Positions 1-6,533 of a stretch of 8,940 bases of DNA are shown one piece after another; the first letter of the stretch is position 1, and the number at the start of each line of letters is the position of its first letter. The stretch spans positions 1-8,940 of the forward strand of contig JAACDL010000020.1 in assembly GCA_009936765.1 (NCBI GenBank). Reading direction: 5' to 3'. Source of the stretch: Methanobacteriota archaeon (GTDB lineage: Archaea > Thermoplasmatota > Poseidoniia > Poseidoniales > Poseidoniaceae). The translations under genes and the position numbers were made by a program. The notes under the pieces are model-generated. The model was not told the origin of the DNA. It saw only the letters and a list, made by a program, of their open reading frames with translations, and did no database searches.

Positions 1-2
1 AG

Positions 3-407
3 GGCGGGCTGCAAGGAAACGAGCCTATGGTTGAGTATGAAGATACTCCTGATGTTGACGTCCTAGGAGTTGCAGCAACACCAAAGATGGCTGAATTATT
101 GAAAGAAATGGAGATTCCTCTACTAGAGCAGGGAGTCATCAAAGGAATGACTGGGGCAATGCTTAGTGAAGGAGGAAGTAGAGGCCGAAATATCATGAGT
201 ATAATGGTCGAAGCCGACCCAAGATTCCCTGATGCTAGAGCCGCAGCAGTAATCATTGAACATCTTAACAAAATGTTACCAGTAGTAGACTTAGATCATG
301 GTCCACTACTCGAAGAAGCACAACAACTAGAAGAGCAAATTCGCGGTATGATGGAAGGAGCTGATTCTGAACCAAGTCCTTCTTCAGCTTCTATGCTCTA
401 TGGCTGA
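3..407 (+). CDS. PAC2-family proteasome assembly chaperone (5' end outside window)
   Basis: The frame is open to the left edge, so this is the C-terminal part (about 134 residues) of a longer protein; the ATG at 27 is probably internal. The visible part begins with a Gly-rich GGLQGNEP segment. It continues with a GVAATPKMAELL strand-helix, a GVIKGMTGAML loop-helix and a segment around EADPRFPDARAAA that leads into a helix. This order matches the C-terminal half of archaeal PAC2 proteins (COG2047, related to PbaA/PbaB and eukaryotic PAC1/PAC2). In that family, dimers bind the alpha-ring of immature 20S proteasomes in the cytoplasm. An acidic Glu-rich helix and a Ser/Pro linker follow, and the protein ends in Met-Leu-Tyr-Gly, which fits the C-terminal HbYX (hydrophobic-Tyr-any) docking motif. 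The stop codon lies inside the convergent neighbour. Family assignment is fairly secure, but the exact paralogue cannot be named from a fragment. Confidence 0.82.
   Translation, partial: GGLQGNEPMVEYEDTPDVDVLGVAATPKMAELLKEMEIPLLEQGVIKGMTGAMLSEGGSRGRNIMSIMVEADPRFPDARAAAVIIEHLNKMLPVVDLDHGPLLEEAQQLEEQIRGMMEGADSEPSPSSASMLYG
384..407. other. 24-bp convergent overlap of two gene ends
   Basis: The last seven codons and TGA of the PAC2 gene (+) overlap the last seven codons and TGA of the DUF2231-like gene (-). The two frames are in exact antisense codon register. Each TGA stop is therefore the complement of a TCA serine codon in the other gene: S120 of the chaperone, counted from the ATG at 27, and S163 of the membrane protein. 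The chaperone's terminal Leu-Tyr-Gly is encoded inside the overlap. No transcription terminator fits between the two genes, so their transcripts must overlap at the 3' ends. Confidence 0.9.
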
Positions 408-893
408 TTTACTTAGGATTGCAATCCCTAGTATAATCAAAACGATACTTGCCCATAATGGAAATATCATTACGGTCTCCTTTGGTACAAATAGCAGAAG
501 GGTTTCTCCTCTAGAAAACTCCCCTCCCATACCAGCAGTGGTCAACATAAGTCCAACCGATGCCATTCCAATACCAGCATGACGAGCATCTACTGCAGCA
601 CCCATCTTTCTTCTGATTAGAACTCCGATTGCTAAACCTGCTGAAGTCATAGAGAGAAGCATCTTGTTAGCCAATAATGGGTTGTCTATTCCGTCTCCTG
701 GCGATGCATTGATTCCACTTATTATCGCTAATGGAGTTGCAATTAATCCTCCTAACAGGGCCCAATGGGCTACTGCTTCTCGAGAGTCTGGTCCTTTCTT
801 TAACATGCAGAGTAAGAAAGCAACTCCGGAAAGAGCGAACATACCGATTGTTAATTCTGTAGAGATAACGTGAAAAGTTCCTGCGGATATCAT
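384..893 (-). CDS. DUF2231-like integral membrane protein
   Basis: This is a 169-residue hydrophobic protein with about five membrane helices, near residues 12-30, 43-61, 74-94, 104-122 and 142-161. It resembles the DUF2231 family of unknown function. An FHxxxxE segment opens helix 1, an AHWALLGG...SGI segment forms helix 2, a short loop precedes helix 3 ending in IRRK, and a GMGGE turn follows helix 4. His8, His43 and His105 lie at helix ends and could be haem or metal ligands, but I cannot show this. The ATG overlaps the TGA of the upstream gene in TGATG, and GAGGTG sits 7 nt before the start, so it is probably translated by coupling. It ends the minus-strand series and runs into the PAC2 gene. 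Its position after two secreted CXnCH proteins suggests a shared membrane complex. The family call is by pattern only; a different small multi-helix family is the alternative. Confidence 0.6.
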   Translation of the reverse strand: MISAGTFHVISTELTIGMFALSGVAFLLCMLKKGPDSREAVAHWALLGGLIATPLAIISGINASPGDGIDNPLLANKMLLSMTSAGLAIGVLIRRKMGAAVDARHAGIGMASVGLMLTTAGMGGEFSRGETLLLFVPKETVMIFPLWASIVLIILGIAILSKSAIEHRS

Positions 894-1978
894 CAGACTT
901 CACCTCGCGCCATCTTCTCTAAATGTTCATGACCATAGTATTCCCATTGTTCCATAGTCCAACCTTCAGGTATTCCTCCAGCCGGTATTGGAGGAGATTG
1001 AGATTCATCAGAAATTGTATCTAGGCTGGTTTCAACTGTAGCAACAACATGATCTGTGTTATCGTAATCCTTGATGATATCCTCGTTCTTTGGCCTTTGC
1101 ATAATAACCAAGCCCGCACACAAAAGGAATAGAGCTATACTTTGAAGGTATAATGCTGTTTCATCTACTTCCCAGCCTGGTTCTTGCGCTGTGATTCTAA
1201 ACCAAGGAGAGGACTGTGTCGGCCCTTCTCCTTCCAAAATAACTCTCCACTGGACCACGCCTGGATTTACTGCCGCAGGTATCGTAAATTGATTATCCAC
1301 TACTGGAATTACAATTACTTCTGCACCATTCATTAGTTCGACAGTTGCTGAATCGGTATTCATGGTTTCAAGTGTAATTGTAGTTTCTTCGCCTAAGCCC
1401 CTAGTATTGGTTGGCTCCCAGCCCGGAGAAAGTCGAGGAAGGTTCTCAGGTACTTCTTCGACCAGAACAGATTGTATGTCGGAAATTCCACTCATCGCCA
1501 CACCTCCTTCAGGGGTTCCGTGTTGTACTGCGAGATATAAGCCGTAAGTTCCAGGTTCTGAAGGAGCCCTAAGAGTCCAACTTCTATTTACTGGGTTTTG
1601 AGATGAAAAGGTGTCGGAAATCTCAACATAATTATTCGAACCACCGTTAGGATCTGTAACTACTTCCCACCCATCATTGGCTGGCAAATCCTTTGCTCCA
1701 TCTGAATTTATCAAAAGGGTCATTCCAACCATACTGTTGGAACTAACATCGACTGAACCGATTGAAGTTTGTACTTCTATCAACAGCCCTGCATATACTT
1801 CGTTTGGAAATGTGATGTCGAGTGTTGCTGTTGAAACCCCGTTAGAAGATGACGAAGCATGGCAAGACCCCGCACAGTCTCGTGAACGAACATCATCTCC
1901 TTTCCCGCCCGGATTGGCTGTTGATACTGTTGTAGAGAGCAACAACACGCACAGCATGATGATGACTTTTACCCTCAT
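893..1978 (-). CDS. Secreted membrane-anchored protein with CX3CH motif and GWTMEQW tail
   Basis: This is a 361-residue exported protein. Residues 1-21 form a signal peptide (basic start, long hydrophobic core, VSTA before Asn22). The mature N-terminus carries C35-A-G-S-C39-H40, a CX3CH variant of the c-type haem attachment motif. A beta-rich domain (about 48-175) contains W133-T-L-R-A-P and QHG at 152-154. It resembles the Trp-x-x-Pro core of the reeler-like domain in the upstream neighbour, suggesting distant homology. A second Ig-like domain (about 187-265) precedes one membrane helix (275-293). The roughly 68-residue tail, predicted to be cytoplasmic, is acidic and then Pro-rich, and ends with a P-E-G-W-T-M-E-Q-W helix-like motif (337-353). 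The ATG immediately follows the TGA of the upstream gene, with AGGAGG 6 nt before it, so the start is secure. I do not recognise a named function. A surface haem- or metal-binding role is inferred from the motif; a simple disulphide is the main alternative. Confidence 0.78.
   Translation of the reverse strand: MRVKVIIMLCVLLLSTTVSTANPGGKGDDVRSRDCAGSCHASSSSNGVSTATLDITFPNEVYAGLLIEVQTSIGSVDVSSNSMVGMTLLINSDGAKDLPANDGWEVVTDPNGGSNNYVEISDTFSSQNPVNRSWTLRAPSEPGTYGLYLAVQHGTPEGGVAMSGISDIQSVLVEEVPENLPRLSPGWEPTNTRGLGEETTITLETMNTDSATVELMNGAEVIVIPVVDNQFTIPAAVNPGVVQWRVILEGEGPTQSSPWFRITAQEPGWEVDETALYLQSIALFLLCAGLVIMQRPKNEDIIKDYDNTDHVVATVETSLDTISDESQSPPIPAGGIPEGWTMEQWEYYGHEHLEKMARGEV
901..906 (-). promoter_or_regulatory. 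Shine-Dalgarno site for the DUF2231-like gene
   Basis: GAGGTG on the minus strand lies 7 nt upstream of the ATG at 893, inside the last codons of the preceding gene. It supports that start and a re-initiation mode of translation at the TGATG junction. Confidence 0.65.
920..970 (-). other. Conserved-looking cytoplasmic tail motif (P-x-GWTMEQWxxYG)
   Basis: Residues 337-353 lie at the end of the C-terminal tail, after a Pro-rich linker (SPPIPAGGIP). The segment has two Trp, two Tyr, Met and acidic residues and would form a short amphipathic helix. I recall similar GWT-x-EQW tails ending membrane-anchored proteins of Marine Group II archaea. That is memory, not a search result. It may be a docking or sorting tag. 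Confidence 0.5.
1859..1876 (-). other. CX3CH motif, candidate covalent haem or metal site
   Basis: These codons give C35-A-G-S-C39-H40 fourteen residues after the predicted signal cleavage site. The canonical cytochrome c motif is CX2CH; longer spacings occur in some bacterial multihaem cytochromes. No other Cys follows in the extracytoplasmic part, and no cytochrome c maturation gene lies in the window. Confidence 0.55.
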
Positions 1979-4450
1979 TCAATCCCTCCTCGGAATGAAT
2001 GATAATGCGACACCTGTGATTCCGACAAGAAGAAGGATTATGCTGAAAATCATCCCTGCTGTTTCACTTGGCCCAGGCTTTTCTGGGACATTATTAGAGT
2101 TCAATTCAACAGAACCTGTAGATTCTTCACTATCCCACTGGATCTGCTGGCCATCAACAATTGGCATTACGTTGTATGTGTGAGTTCCCTCCATCGTTGG
2201 TGAATGACGGAATGAGTTTGAACTTGTGATTCCAATGACTTCTCCGTTGTGTAAAACTGCCCATTCGTTAGCGGTCCCTTCCCATGTAATTACTACTTCA
2301 GTGCCATCTATACTGACTTCAACTTCCATTGCATAAGGTGGTAATTCCCCATCAAATGTTTGAGAGGTGGAGTCCGTTGCCCCCATGTCATCGATTGCCT
2401 TCAATTGGACTGTTATTTGTTCGCTCATCATAGTCGTGAAAGACATTCCATTGTGAACAACTACGTCATCAATACTCCAAATCGCATTAACTACTGCTCC
2501 ATCAACATCTGTTGATTGGTCGGCTGAAAATGTAACCATTGAACCTTGAATCATAGATTCAGGAGAAGTAATTACGGCAACCGGGTCAGTATTGGAAACC
2601 GTAATTTCTATTACCAAAACTTGTCCGTCTTCAATGCCATCGTTTGGAGTTACCAAAGCTGTCCAAACATCCCCTGCACCTAAGGAAGATGATGGAATGA
2701 AACTTTGATTGTAATCAGTGGTAAATCCATTTCGAGCCCATTGCCATGCGACTGTAACTAAATCTGAATTTGCATCTGAAGTTGTTACGATTGGGTTGAG
2801 GTTGGTCAATGCGTCTTGTGTTGTTGCCCCATCATAGGACGCAGCAGGAGGAGAATTAACGACAATTACTGTGTCTGATAAGGAAGATGATTGGCTCATC
2901 TCTGTATCGCTAACTGAAAGTGTGAGAGTTAGTATATCCCCGTCTAATGACCAAATCTCATTGGGGTACACGGCATCTCCGTCTGCATCAGATGCTTCGA
3001 ATGAATAAGTTGCTTCATTCTGGAAAAATATTGTTTCTTGGTCAATAGTGGCGCTTAGTAAATCCGGTGCTGTGTTTTGAATTACAACGTTGTTGCTCTC
3101 CATCCAAGCTGAATAAACCGAACCGTCTGTTACTCTACATCGTACGCTCCATGATTCGCCTTTGCTGGTTTGAGATGCAGGTAATGTGTCAGTAGTGAAT
3201 GGAGTTCCTGCCCATTCCCACTCATATGTTAGTTGGTCGCTATCATCATCATTTGCCATTGCTGTTGCTACCAAATCGTCGATGGTAGTATATGGTCCGC
3301 TAAGAGATACACTAGTCATTGTTGGCGGAGTATTGTCACTGCCGATTGTGATTGTTTGAGTTGTTAACCAAGCACTGTCGACTTCACCATCGTTAACTCT
3401 TACTTTAGCATACCAAACATCACCATCTCTTATTGCAACAGATGGAATCGTGATGTCTCCATCAAAAGCAGATACCTTTGCGTCATCAACATACCACTCT
3501 GTTTGGCTAGAAAGTACATCGTTGTCCGCGTCTGCCGAACTCCAGCCAAGTGTGAGGTCATCGCTTTCTGTTGCATCGGACGGGGTTATTGAAGCACTCA
3601 ATACTGTTGGAATCGAGTTGTCGATACCTATTGCGTATGAGTCGACTGCAGTACCATTGTCTATTCCGTCGCCAGGAATAACTGTTACATTCCATGATTC
3701 ACCTTTGGTGGTCAAAGAACTAGGTACTGTTTTTTGGTTGTTCCTAGAACTCTCCAAAACTCCATCTTTGTACCAATGAATTGTTGTGCCGCTCTCAGCA
3801 TCTCCATCTGAATCTTGGTAGGAATAAGTTAGTGTCAATGTGTCTGTTGTAACGGGATTTGAAGGGCTCAATTGTAGGTTTGAGACACTTGGTGGACTGT
3901 TAGGAGTGGAGCCTCCTGCTTCAGGGATTTGGAAAGTAATTGAATCCCAATTATCACCAGTATTGCCGCCATTGCCATCTGCTGCATTACCTGCTAGATC
4001 CAAAGTTGCTATTCCTGAACCCGTGGATGGTGCAATCCAATCAACGCTCCATGAGCGGTAACTGCTGCCAGTAATCGAATGGGTTGCGCTGTTTTGGGCC
4101 TGATTGACATTGACTGCAAAGCCGATTCCTGCTGAGAGAGTTCCTTTGTCCACATCTAGACTGAAACCACCGGTATTGCCGCTTGCCCCGCCGGTCACTG
4201 ATATCGAAAGGGTGTATGACTGACCTGCAGTATAACTTGCTGGTTGGCCAGACATTGATACTACTGCATTGGTGTTTGAACCATGACAATAGCCGCCTCC
4301 GCAACCGCTTCCTTGATTGTATATTCCACCACTATTACCAGAAGTAAGAGGCGCAGTAGAAAACAACAATATCAGTACTAATACCAGTGGAACAAGTTTT
4401 CGATTCACAACTATTCCACTGGTACTCTGGTTATCAAAGGGTTGGTACAC
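1979..4450 (-). CDS. Large secreted Ig/PKD-repeat surface protein with N-terminal reeler-like CX4CH domain
   Basis: This is an 823-residue exported, membrane-anchored protein. The hydrophobic signal segment is at 18-37 (NRK before the core). C50-G-G-G-Y-C55-H56 opens a beta domain (about 50-176) with GGFSLDV, a His at 124, SWSVDWIAP and GNAADGNGG...GD. This pattern matches the reeler-like 'choice-of-anchor V' domain, which in bacteria also begins with a CXnCH motif. Five Ig/cadherin-like repeats follow (184-277, 278-372, 373-458, 459-531, 532-619). They have acidic turns such as DSDGD and DADGD, likely Ca2+-binding, and KGESW or GDVW strands. A PKD domain (620-700), an FN3-like domain (703-776) and an anchor helix (about 799-818) ending in RRD complete it. 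The start is uncertain: both candidates are GTG, at 4450 (GAGG 11 nt upstream) and at 4408 (codon 15), and the latter gives a textbook signal peptide. Likely role: surface adhesion, a structural layer, or display of the CX4CH site. No catalytic residues were recognised. Confidence 0.82.
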   Translation of the reverse strand: MYQPFDNQSTSGIVVNRKLVPLVLVLILLFSTAPLTSGNSGGIYNQGSGCGGGYCHGSNTNAVVSMSGQPASYTAGQSYTLSISVTGGASGNTGGFSLDVDKGTLSAGIGFAVNVNQAQNSATHSITGSSYRSWSVDWIAPSTGSGIATLDLAGNAADGNGGNTGDNWDSITFQIPEAGGSTPNSPPSVSNLQLSPSNPVTTDTLTLTYSYQDSDGDAESGTTIHWYKDGVLESSRNNQKTVPSSLTTKGESWNVTVIPGDGIDNGTAVDSYAIGIDNSIPTVLSASITPSDATESDDLTLGWSSADADNDVLSSQTEWYVDDAKVSAFDGDITIPSVAIRDGDVWYAKVRVNDGEVDSAWLTTQTITIGSDNTPPTMTSVSLSGPYTTIDDLVATAMANDDDSDQLTYEWEWAGTPFTTDTLPASQTSKGESWSVRCRVTDGSVYSAWMESNNVVIQNTAPDLLSATIDQETIFFQNEATYSFEASDADGDAVYPNEIWSLDGDILTLTLSVSDTEMSQSSSLSDTVIVVNSPPAASYDGATTQDALTNLNPIVTTSDANSDLVTVAWQWARNGFTTDYNQSFIPSSSLGAGDVWTALVTPNDGIEDGQVLVIEITVSNTDPVAVITSPESMIQGSMVTFSADQSTDVDGAVVNAIWSIDDVVVHNGMSFTTMMSEQITVQLKAIDDMGATDSTSQTFDGELPPYAMEVEVSIDGTEVVITWEGTANEWAVLHNGEVIGITSSNSFRHSPTMEGTHTYNVMPIVDGQQIQWDSEESTGSVELNSNNVPEKPGPSETAGMIFSIILLLVGITGVALSFIPRRD
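1984..1990 (-). promoter_or_regulatory. Strong Shine-Dalgarno site for the CX3CH gene
   Basis: AGGAGGG on the minus strand lies just upstream of the ATG at 1978, with the AGGAGG core 6 nt away. It is inside the last codons of the Ig/PKD gene. It is the best ribosome binding site in the window and supports coupled translation across TGA-ATG. Confidence 0.8.
3148..3169 (-). repeat. Near-identical 22-bp direct repeat, copy 2 (Ig unit 3)
   Basis: This stretch encodes the KGESW strand of Ig unit 3 (residues 430-434). It is the partner of 3691-3712 and differs from it at two positions. Confidence 0.75.
3691..3712 (-). repeat. Near-identical 22-bp direct repeat, copy 1 (Ig unit 1)
   Basis: This stretch encodes the KGESW strand of Ig unit 1 (residues 249-253). 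It matches 3148-3169 at 20 of 22 positions, exactly 543 bp (181 codons) away. That similarity at DNA level suggests fairly recent duplication or gene conversion within the repeat array. Confidence 0.75.
4283..4303 (-). other. CX4CH motif, candidate covalent haem or metal site
   Basis: These codons give C50-G-G-G-Y-C55-H56, shortly after the signal segment. CX4CH is a known variant haem c motif, for example in tetrahaem cytochrome c3 of Desulfovibrio. The following Gly-Ser is common after the His in such motifs. Only one other Cys is present in the mature protein (C438, in repeat 3), so a C50-C55 disulphide is also possible. Confidence 0.55.
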
Positions 4451-4483
4451 TGGTTTGCCATCCTCACTTTTTGTGACAGATTT

Positions 4484-6502
4484 TCAATTGCCATAATCGA
4501 ATAGTGTTCTTGACTCCACCATGGGTTCCGCAATTTGGCCAAACAATTCGTCTTCGTTCCAAATCTGGATTCCTAATGATTCGGCCTTGGCCAGTTTAGA
4601 GCCTGCTTTTTCTCCTGCAACTAATACATCTAAACTGCCGCTTACGCTTCCTACTACTTTTCCACCAGCGTTCTTGATGGCCAGAGATATTTCCTTTCTG
4701 GGCCTGGTAAGTGAGCCGGTTATACAGAATGTCTTTCCGTCGAACTTTCCACTAACTGCTTGAGACTCATCAGTGATTTTGATTATTTCTGACAACTCAT
4801 TAATCAGATCTCTTCGATTGGATATTCCGCCTCGGAAAATTGATGCAACCTTATCTCCAATCCCATCAATAGTTGTCAATTCTTCGTCGTCTCCTTCATC
4901 TACCCAATGTAATAATTTGTCTAAGGATGTAAAGTGCTGAGAAATCGTTGTTGCGACTTCGGGGCCTATTCTTTCCATTCCCAGCGCATGAAGGAATTTT
5001 GCTAGATTTAAATTACGTGTTTTAGCAAGTTCATCCAATACATTGTACGCACTCTTATCGCCCATTCTATCCAAACTGGTAATTTGTGAATGAGTTAATT
5101 TGTACAAATCAGCAATTGATACAACCAAACCATTTTCTAAAAGAGCCTCAATTAGTTTCTCACCAATTCCGTCCATCTCAAGTGTTCGGCACCAATATGT
5201 TAGGGCTCTTGCAGTTCTAGCATCGCATTCTAATGCTGTACATCTGAGGAATGCACCTTCCATTGTAATTGATCTTCCACATGCGGGGCATTCATTTGGA
5301 ATCGCTATATCTGCGTGAACTAAATTACCTGAAAATTCTGTTCCGTCTGCATGGAATCTTCCTTGTAAGTCACTTGGAACTGCACTACCAAGGTTCTCAA
5401 TAATTTTCGGAATGACATCTCCTCTACGAGTAATTGTAACCTTGTCGCCTAGTTTAATTCCTAAGCGCTCTACCTCTCCAACATTGTGCAATGTTACATT
5501 TTCTACAGTTACTCCTCCAACCATTTGTGGAGCGATTCTAGCAACTGGAGTGATTGCGCCGGTTCTTCCGGTCTGCCAATCCACACCTAACAAAACCGAA
5601 TGTGCTTCTTGTGAAGGGAATTTCCAAGCCAAAGCCCACCTAGGGTGATGCGCCGTCATTCCCAATATCTCTCTTTGAGCTAAATCATCTAATTTGAAAA
5701 CAACGCCATCTATCTCGTACTCATATGATGAGCGGCTTTTACTCCACTCCTGCGTATACTGAATCATCTCATTTTGAGGATGTTCTGACTCAAATATTTG
5801 CCAAGGCGCAGGCTCTATTCCGGCTTTCTGTAACCAATTTAACAATTCACTATCATAAACCGCATCAGGGGATTCGTTCACGAACTTGACATCGTATGCG
5901 CAGAAAACTAAGTCGGATGCATCTGCTTTACCGTCCCCATGTTTCTGGCGTAAAGCTCCTGAACACAGGTTCCTCGGGTTTGGCGAAATATCCCTGTATT
6001 TTTCTTCAAATGTTTCCAATGGCATCACGACTTCGCCTCTTACGTGACAGTCAACTGGAATATTGAGGCGGGAAGGAATGTTTGCAACCAGTTTAGCGTT
6101 TAGAGTAACGTCTTCTCCTCTTTCCCCGCTCCCTCTAGTAGCGGCTCGATGAAGATTACCCGCTACGTACTCTAATGATAACGCTGAGCCGTCTAACTTG
6201 GGTTGAGCAAGATACCTCTTTCCTCCAAAGGTAGACTGCGTTACAAAATGAATTATATCTTCATCTGAGGTTCCTTTATCCAAAGAACGCATTGGGAAAA
6301 TATGCTGAACCTTCACTGTTCCAGGTAGAGGTTCCGGACCAACCTGGTGTAGGATTTTGTTTGAAGGATCTAGTAACTTTAGTTCGTCCCAAAGGGCATC
6401 GAATTCAGCATCGCTAATCTCAGGAGCCGCGTGGTTGTAGTACAATTCCCGGTGATAACTGACCACTTCGGCCAGTTGCTGGATTCGCTCACCTCCGGCC
6501 AT
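4484..6502 (-). CDS. ligA: NAD-dependent DNA ligase LigA
   Basis: This full-length 672-residue enzyme joins nicks in DNA using NAD+, through ligase-AMP and DNA-AMP intermediates, in replication and repair. Domain Ia (about 1-60) has YHRELYY and PEISDAEFD, which bind the NMN half. The adenylation domain has the nucleophile K102 in KLDG, RGE (155-157), EIDGVVFK (263-270) and WKFP (293-296). The OB fold has GRTGAITPVARIAP. A four-Cys zinc site (C405, C408, C421, C426), helix-hairpin-helix repeats (about 440-560) and a BRCT domain (about 583-660) follow. The usual Glu two residues before the catalytic Lys is Gln100, and the TRGDG loop is TRGSG (S125). The start is fixed by an in-frame TGA 9 nt upstream of the ATG; no clear Shine-Dalgarno is seen. 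It lies 31 nt after the PPC gene and 33 nt before the Ig/PKD gene. LigA is mainly bacterial and scattered in archaea (for example haloarchaeal LigN), so acquisition by transfer is likely. Confidence 0.97.
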   Translation of the reverse strand: MAGGERIQQLAEVVSYHRELYYNHAAPEISDAEFDALWDELKLLDPSNKILHQVGPEPLPGTVKVQHIFPMRSLDKGTSDEDIIHFVTQSTFGGKRYLAQPKLDGSALSLEYVAGNLHRAATRGSGERGEDVTLNAKLVANIPSRLNIPVDCHVRGEVVMPLETFEEKYRDISPNPRNLCSGALRQKHGDGKADASDLVFCAYDVKFVNESPDAVYDSELLNWLQKAGIEPAPWQIFESEHPQNEMIQYTQEWSKSRSSYEYEIDGVVFKLDDLAQREILGMTAHHPRWALAWKFPSQEAHSVLLGVDWQTGRTGAITPVARIAPQMVGGVTVENVTLHNVGEVERLGIKLGDKVTITRRGDVIPKIIENLGSAVPSDLQGRFHADGTEFSGNLVHADIAIPNECPACGRSITMEGAFLRCTALECDARTARALTYWCRTLEMDGIGEKLIEALLENGLVVSIADLYKLTHSQITSLDRMGDKSAYNVLDELAKTRNLNLAKFLHALGMERIGPEVATTISQHFTSLDKLLHWVDEGDDEELTTIDGIGDKVASIFRGGISNRRDLINELSEIIKITDESQAVSGKFDGKTFCITGSLTRPRKEISLAIKNAGGKVVGSVSGSLDVLVAGEKAGSKLAKAESLGIQIWNEDELFGQIAEPMVESRTLFDYGN
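6203..6205 (-). other. LigA Gln100 codon, position normally Glu
   Basis: The codon is CAA, where the family consensus (E-x-K-x-D-G, E113 in the E. coli enzyme) would have GAA or GAG. In bacterial structures this Glu contacts the adenine of the nucleotide. The rest of the KLDG motif is intact. Confidence 0.75.
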
Positions 6503-6533
6503 AACTGTTCACTCACGCCTTAGGCTATGAACA

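Larger units (their letters stand above)
2351..3901 (-). repeat. Array of five Ig/cadherin-like repeats plus one PKD domain
   Basis: Residues 184-700 hold six beta-sandwich units. The five cadherin-like ones begin with a Pro-containing boundary (NSPPSVS, SIPTVLS, TPPTMTS, TAPDLLS, SPPAASY), carry a D-x-D-x-D type turn and mostly a KGESW or GDVW strand followed by NDG or TDG. Unit 4 is only 73 residues against about 86-95 for the others and has lost the KGESW-type segment. Unit 6 has the PKD signature S-T-D-V-D-G followed by W. Confidence 0.8.

Noticed and set aside
27..407. PAC2 gene starting at the ATG at 27
   Set aside because: The frame is open to the window edge and the preceding Gly-rich residues fit the PAC2 fold, so the true start lies upstream.
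1677..2183. 168-codon open frame on the plus strand
   Set aside because: It is antisense to the junction of the two secreted proteins, has no recognisable domain or ribosome site, and the minus-strand proteins have clear domains.
2351..3901. CRISPR or other short-repeat array
   Set aside because: The repetition is protein-level (about 90-residue Ig units) with only one short near-identical DNA pair, and there is no regular repeat-spacer pattern.
4451..4483. Independent promoter between ligA and the Ig/PKD gene
   Set aside because: The 33-bp gap and the ligA end show no convincing TATA box on the minus strand, so none was annotated.
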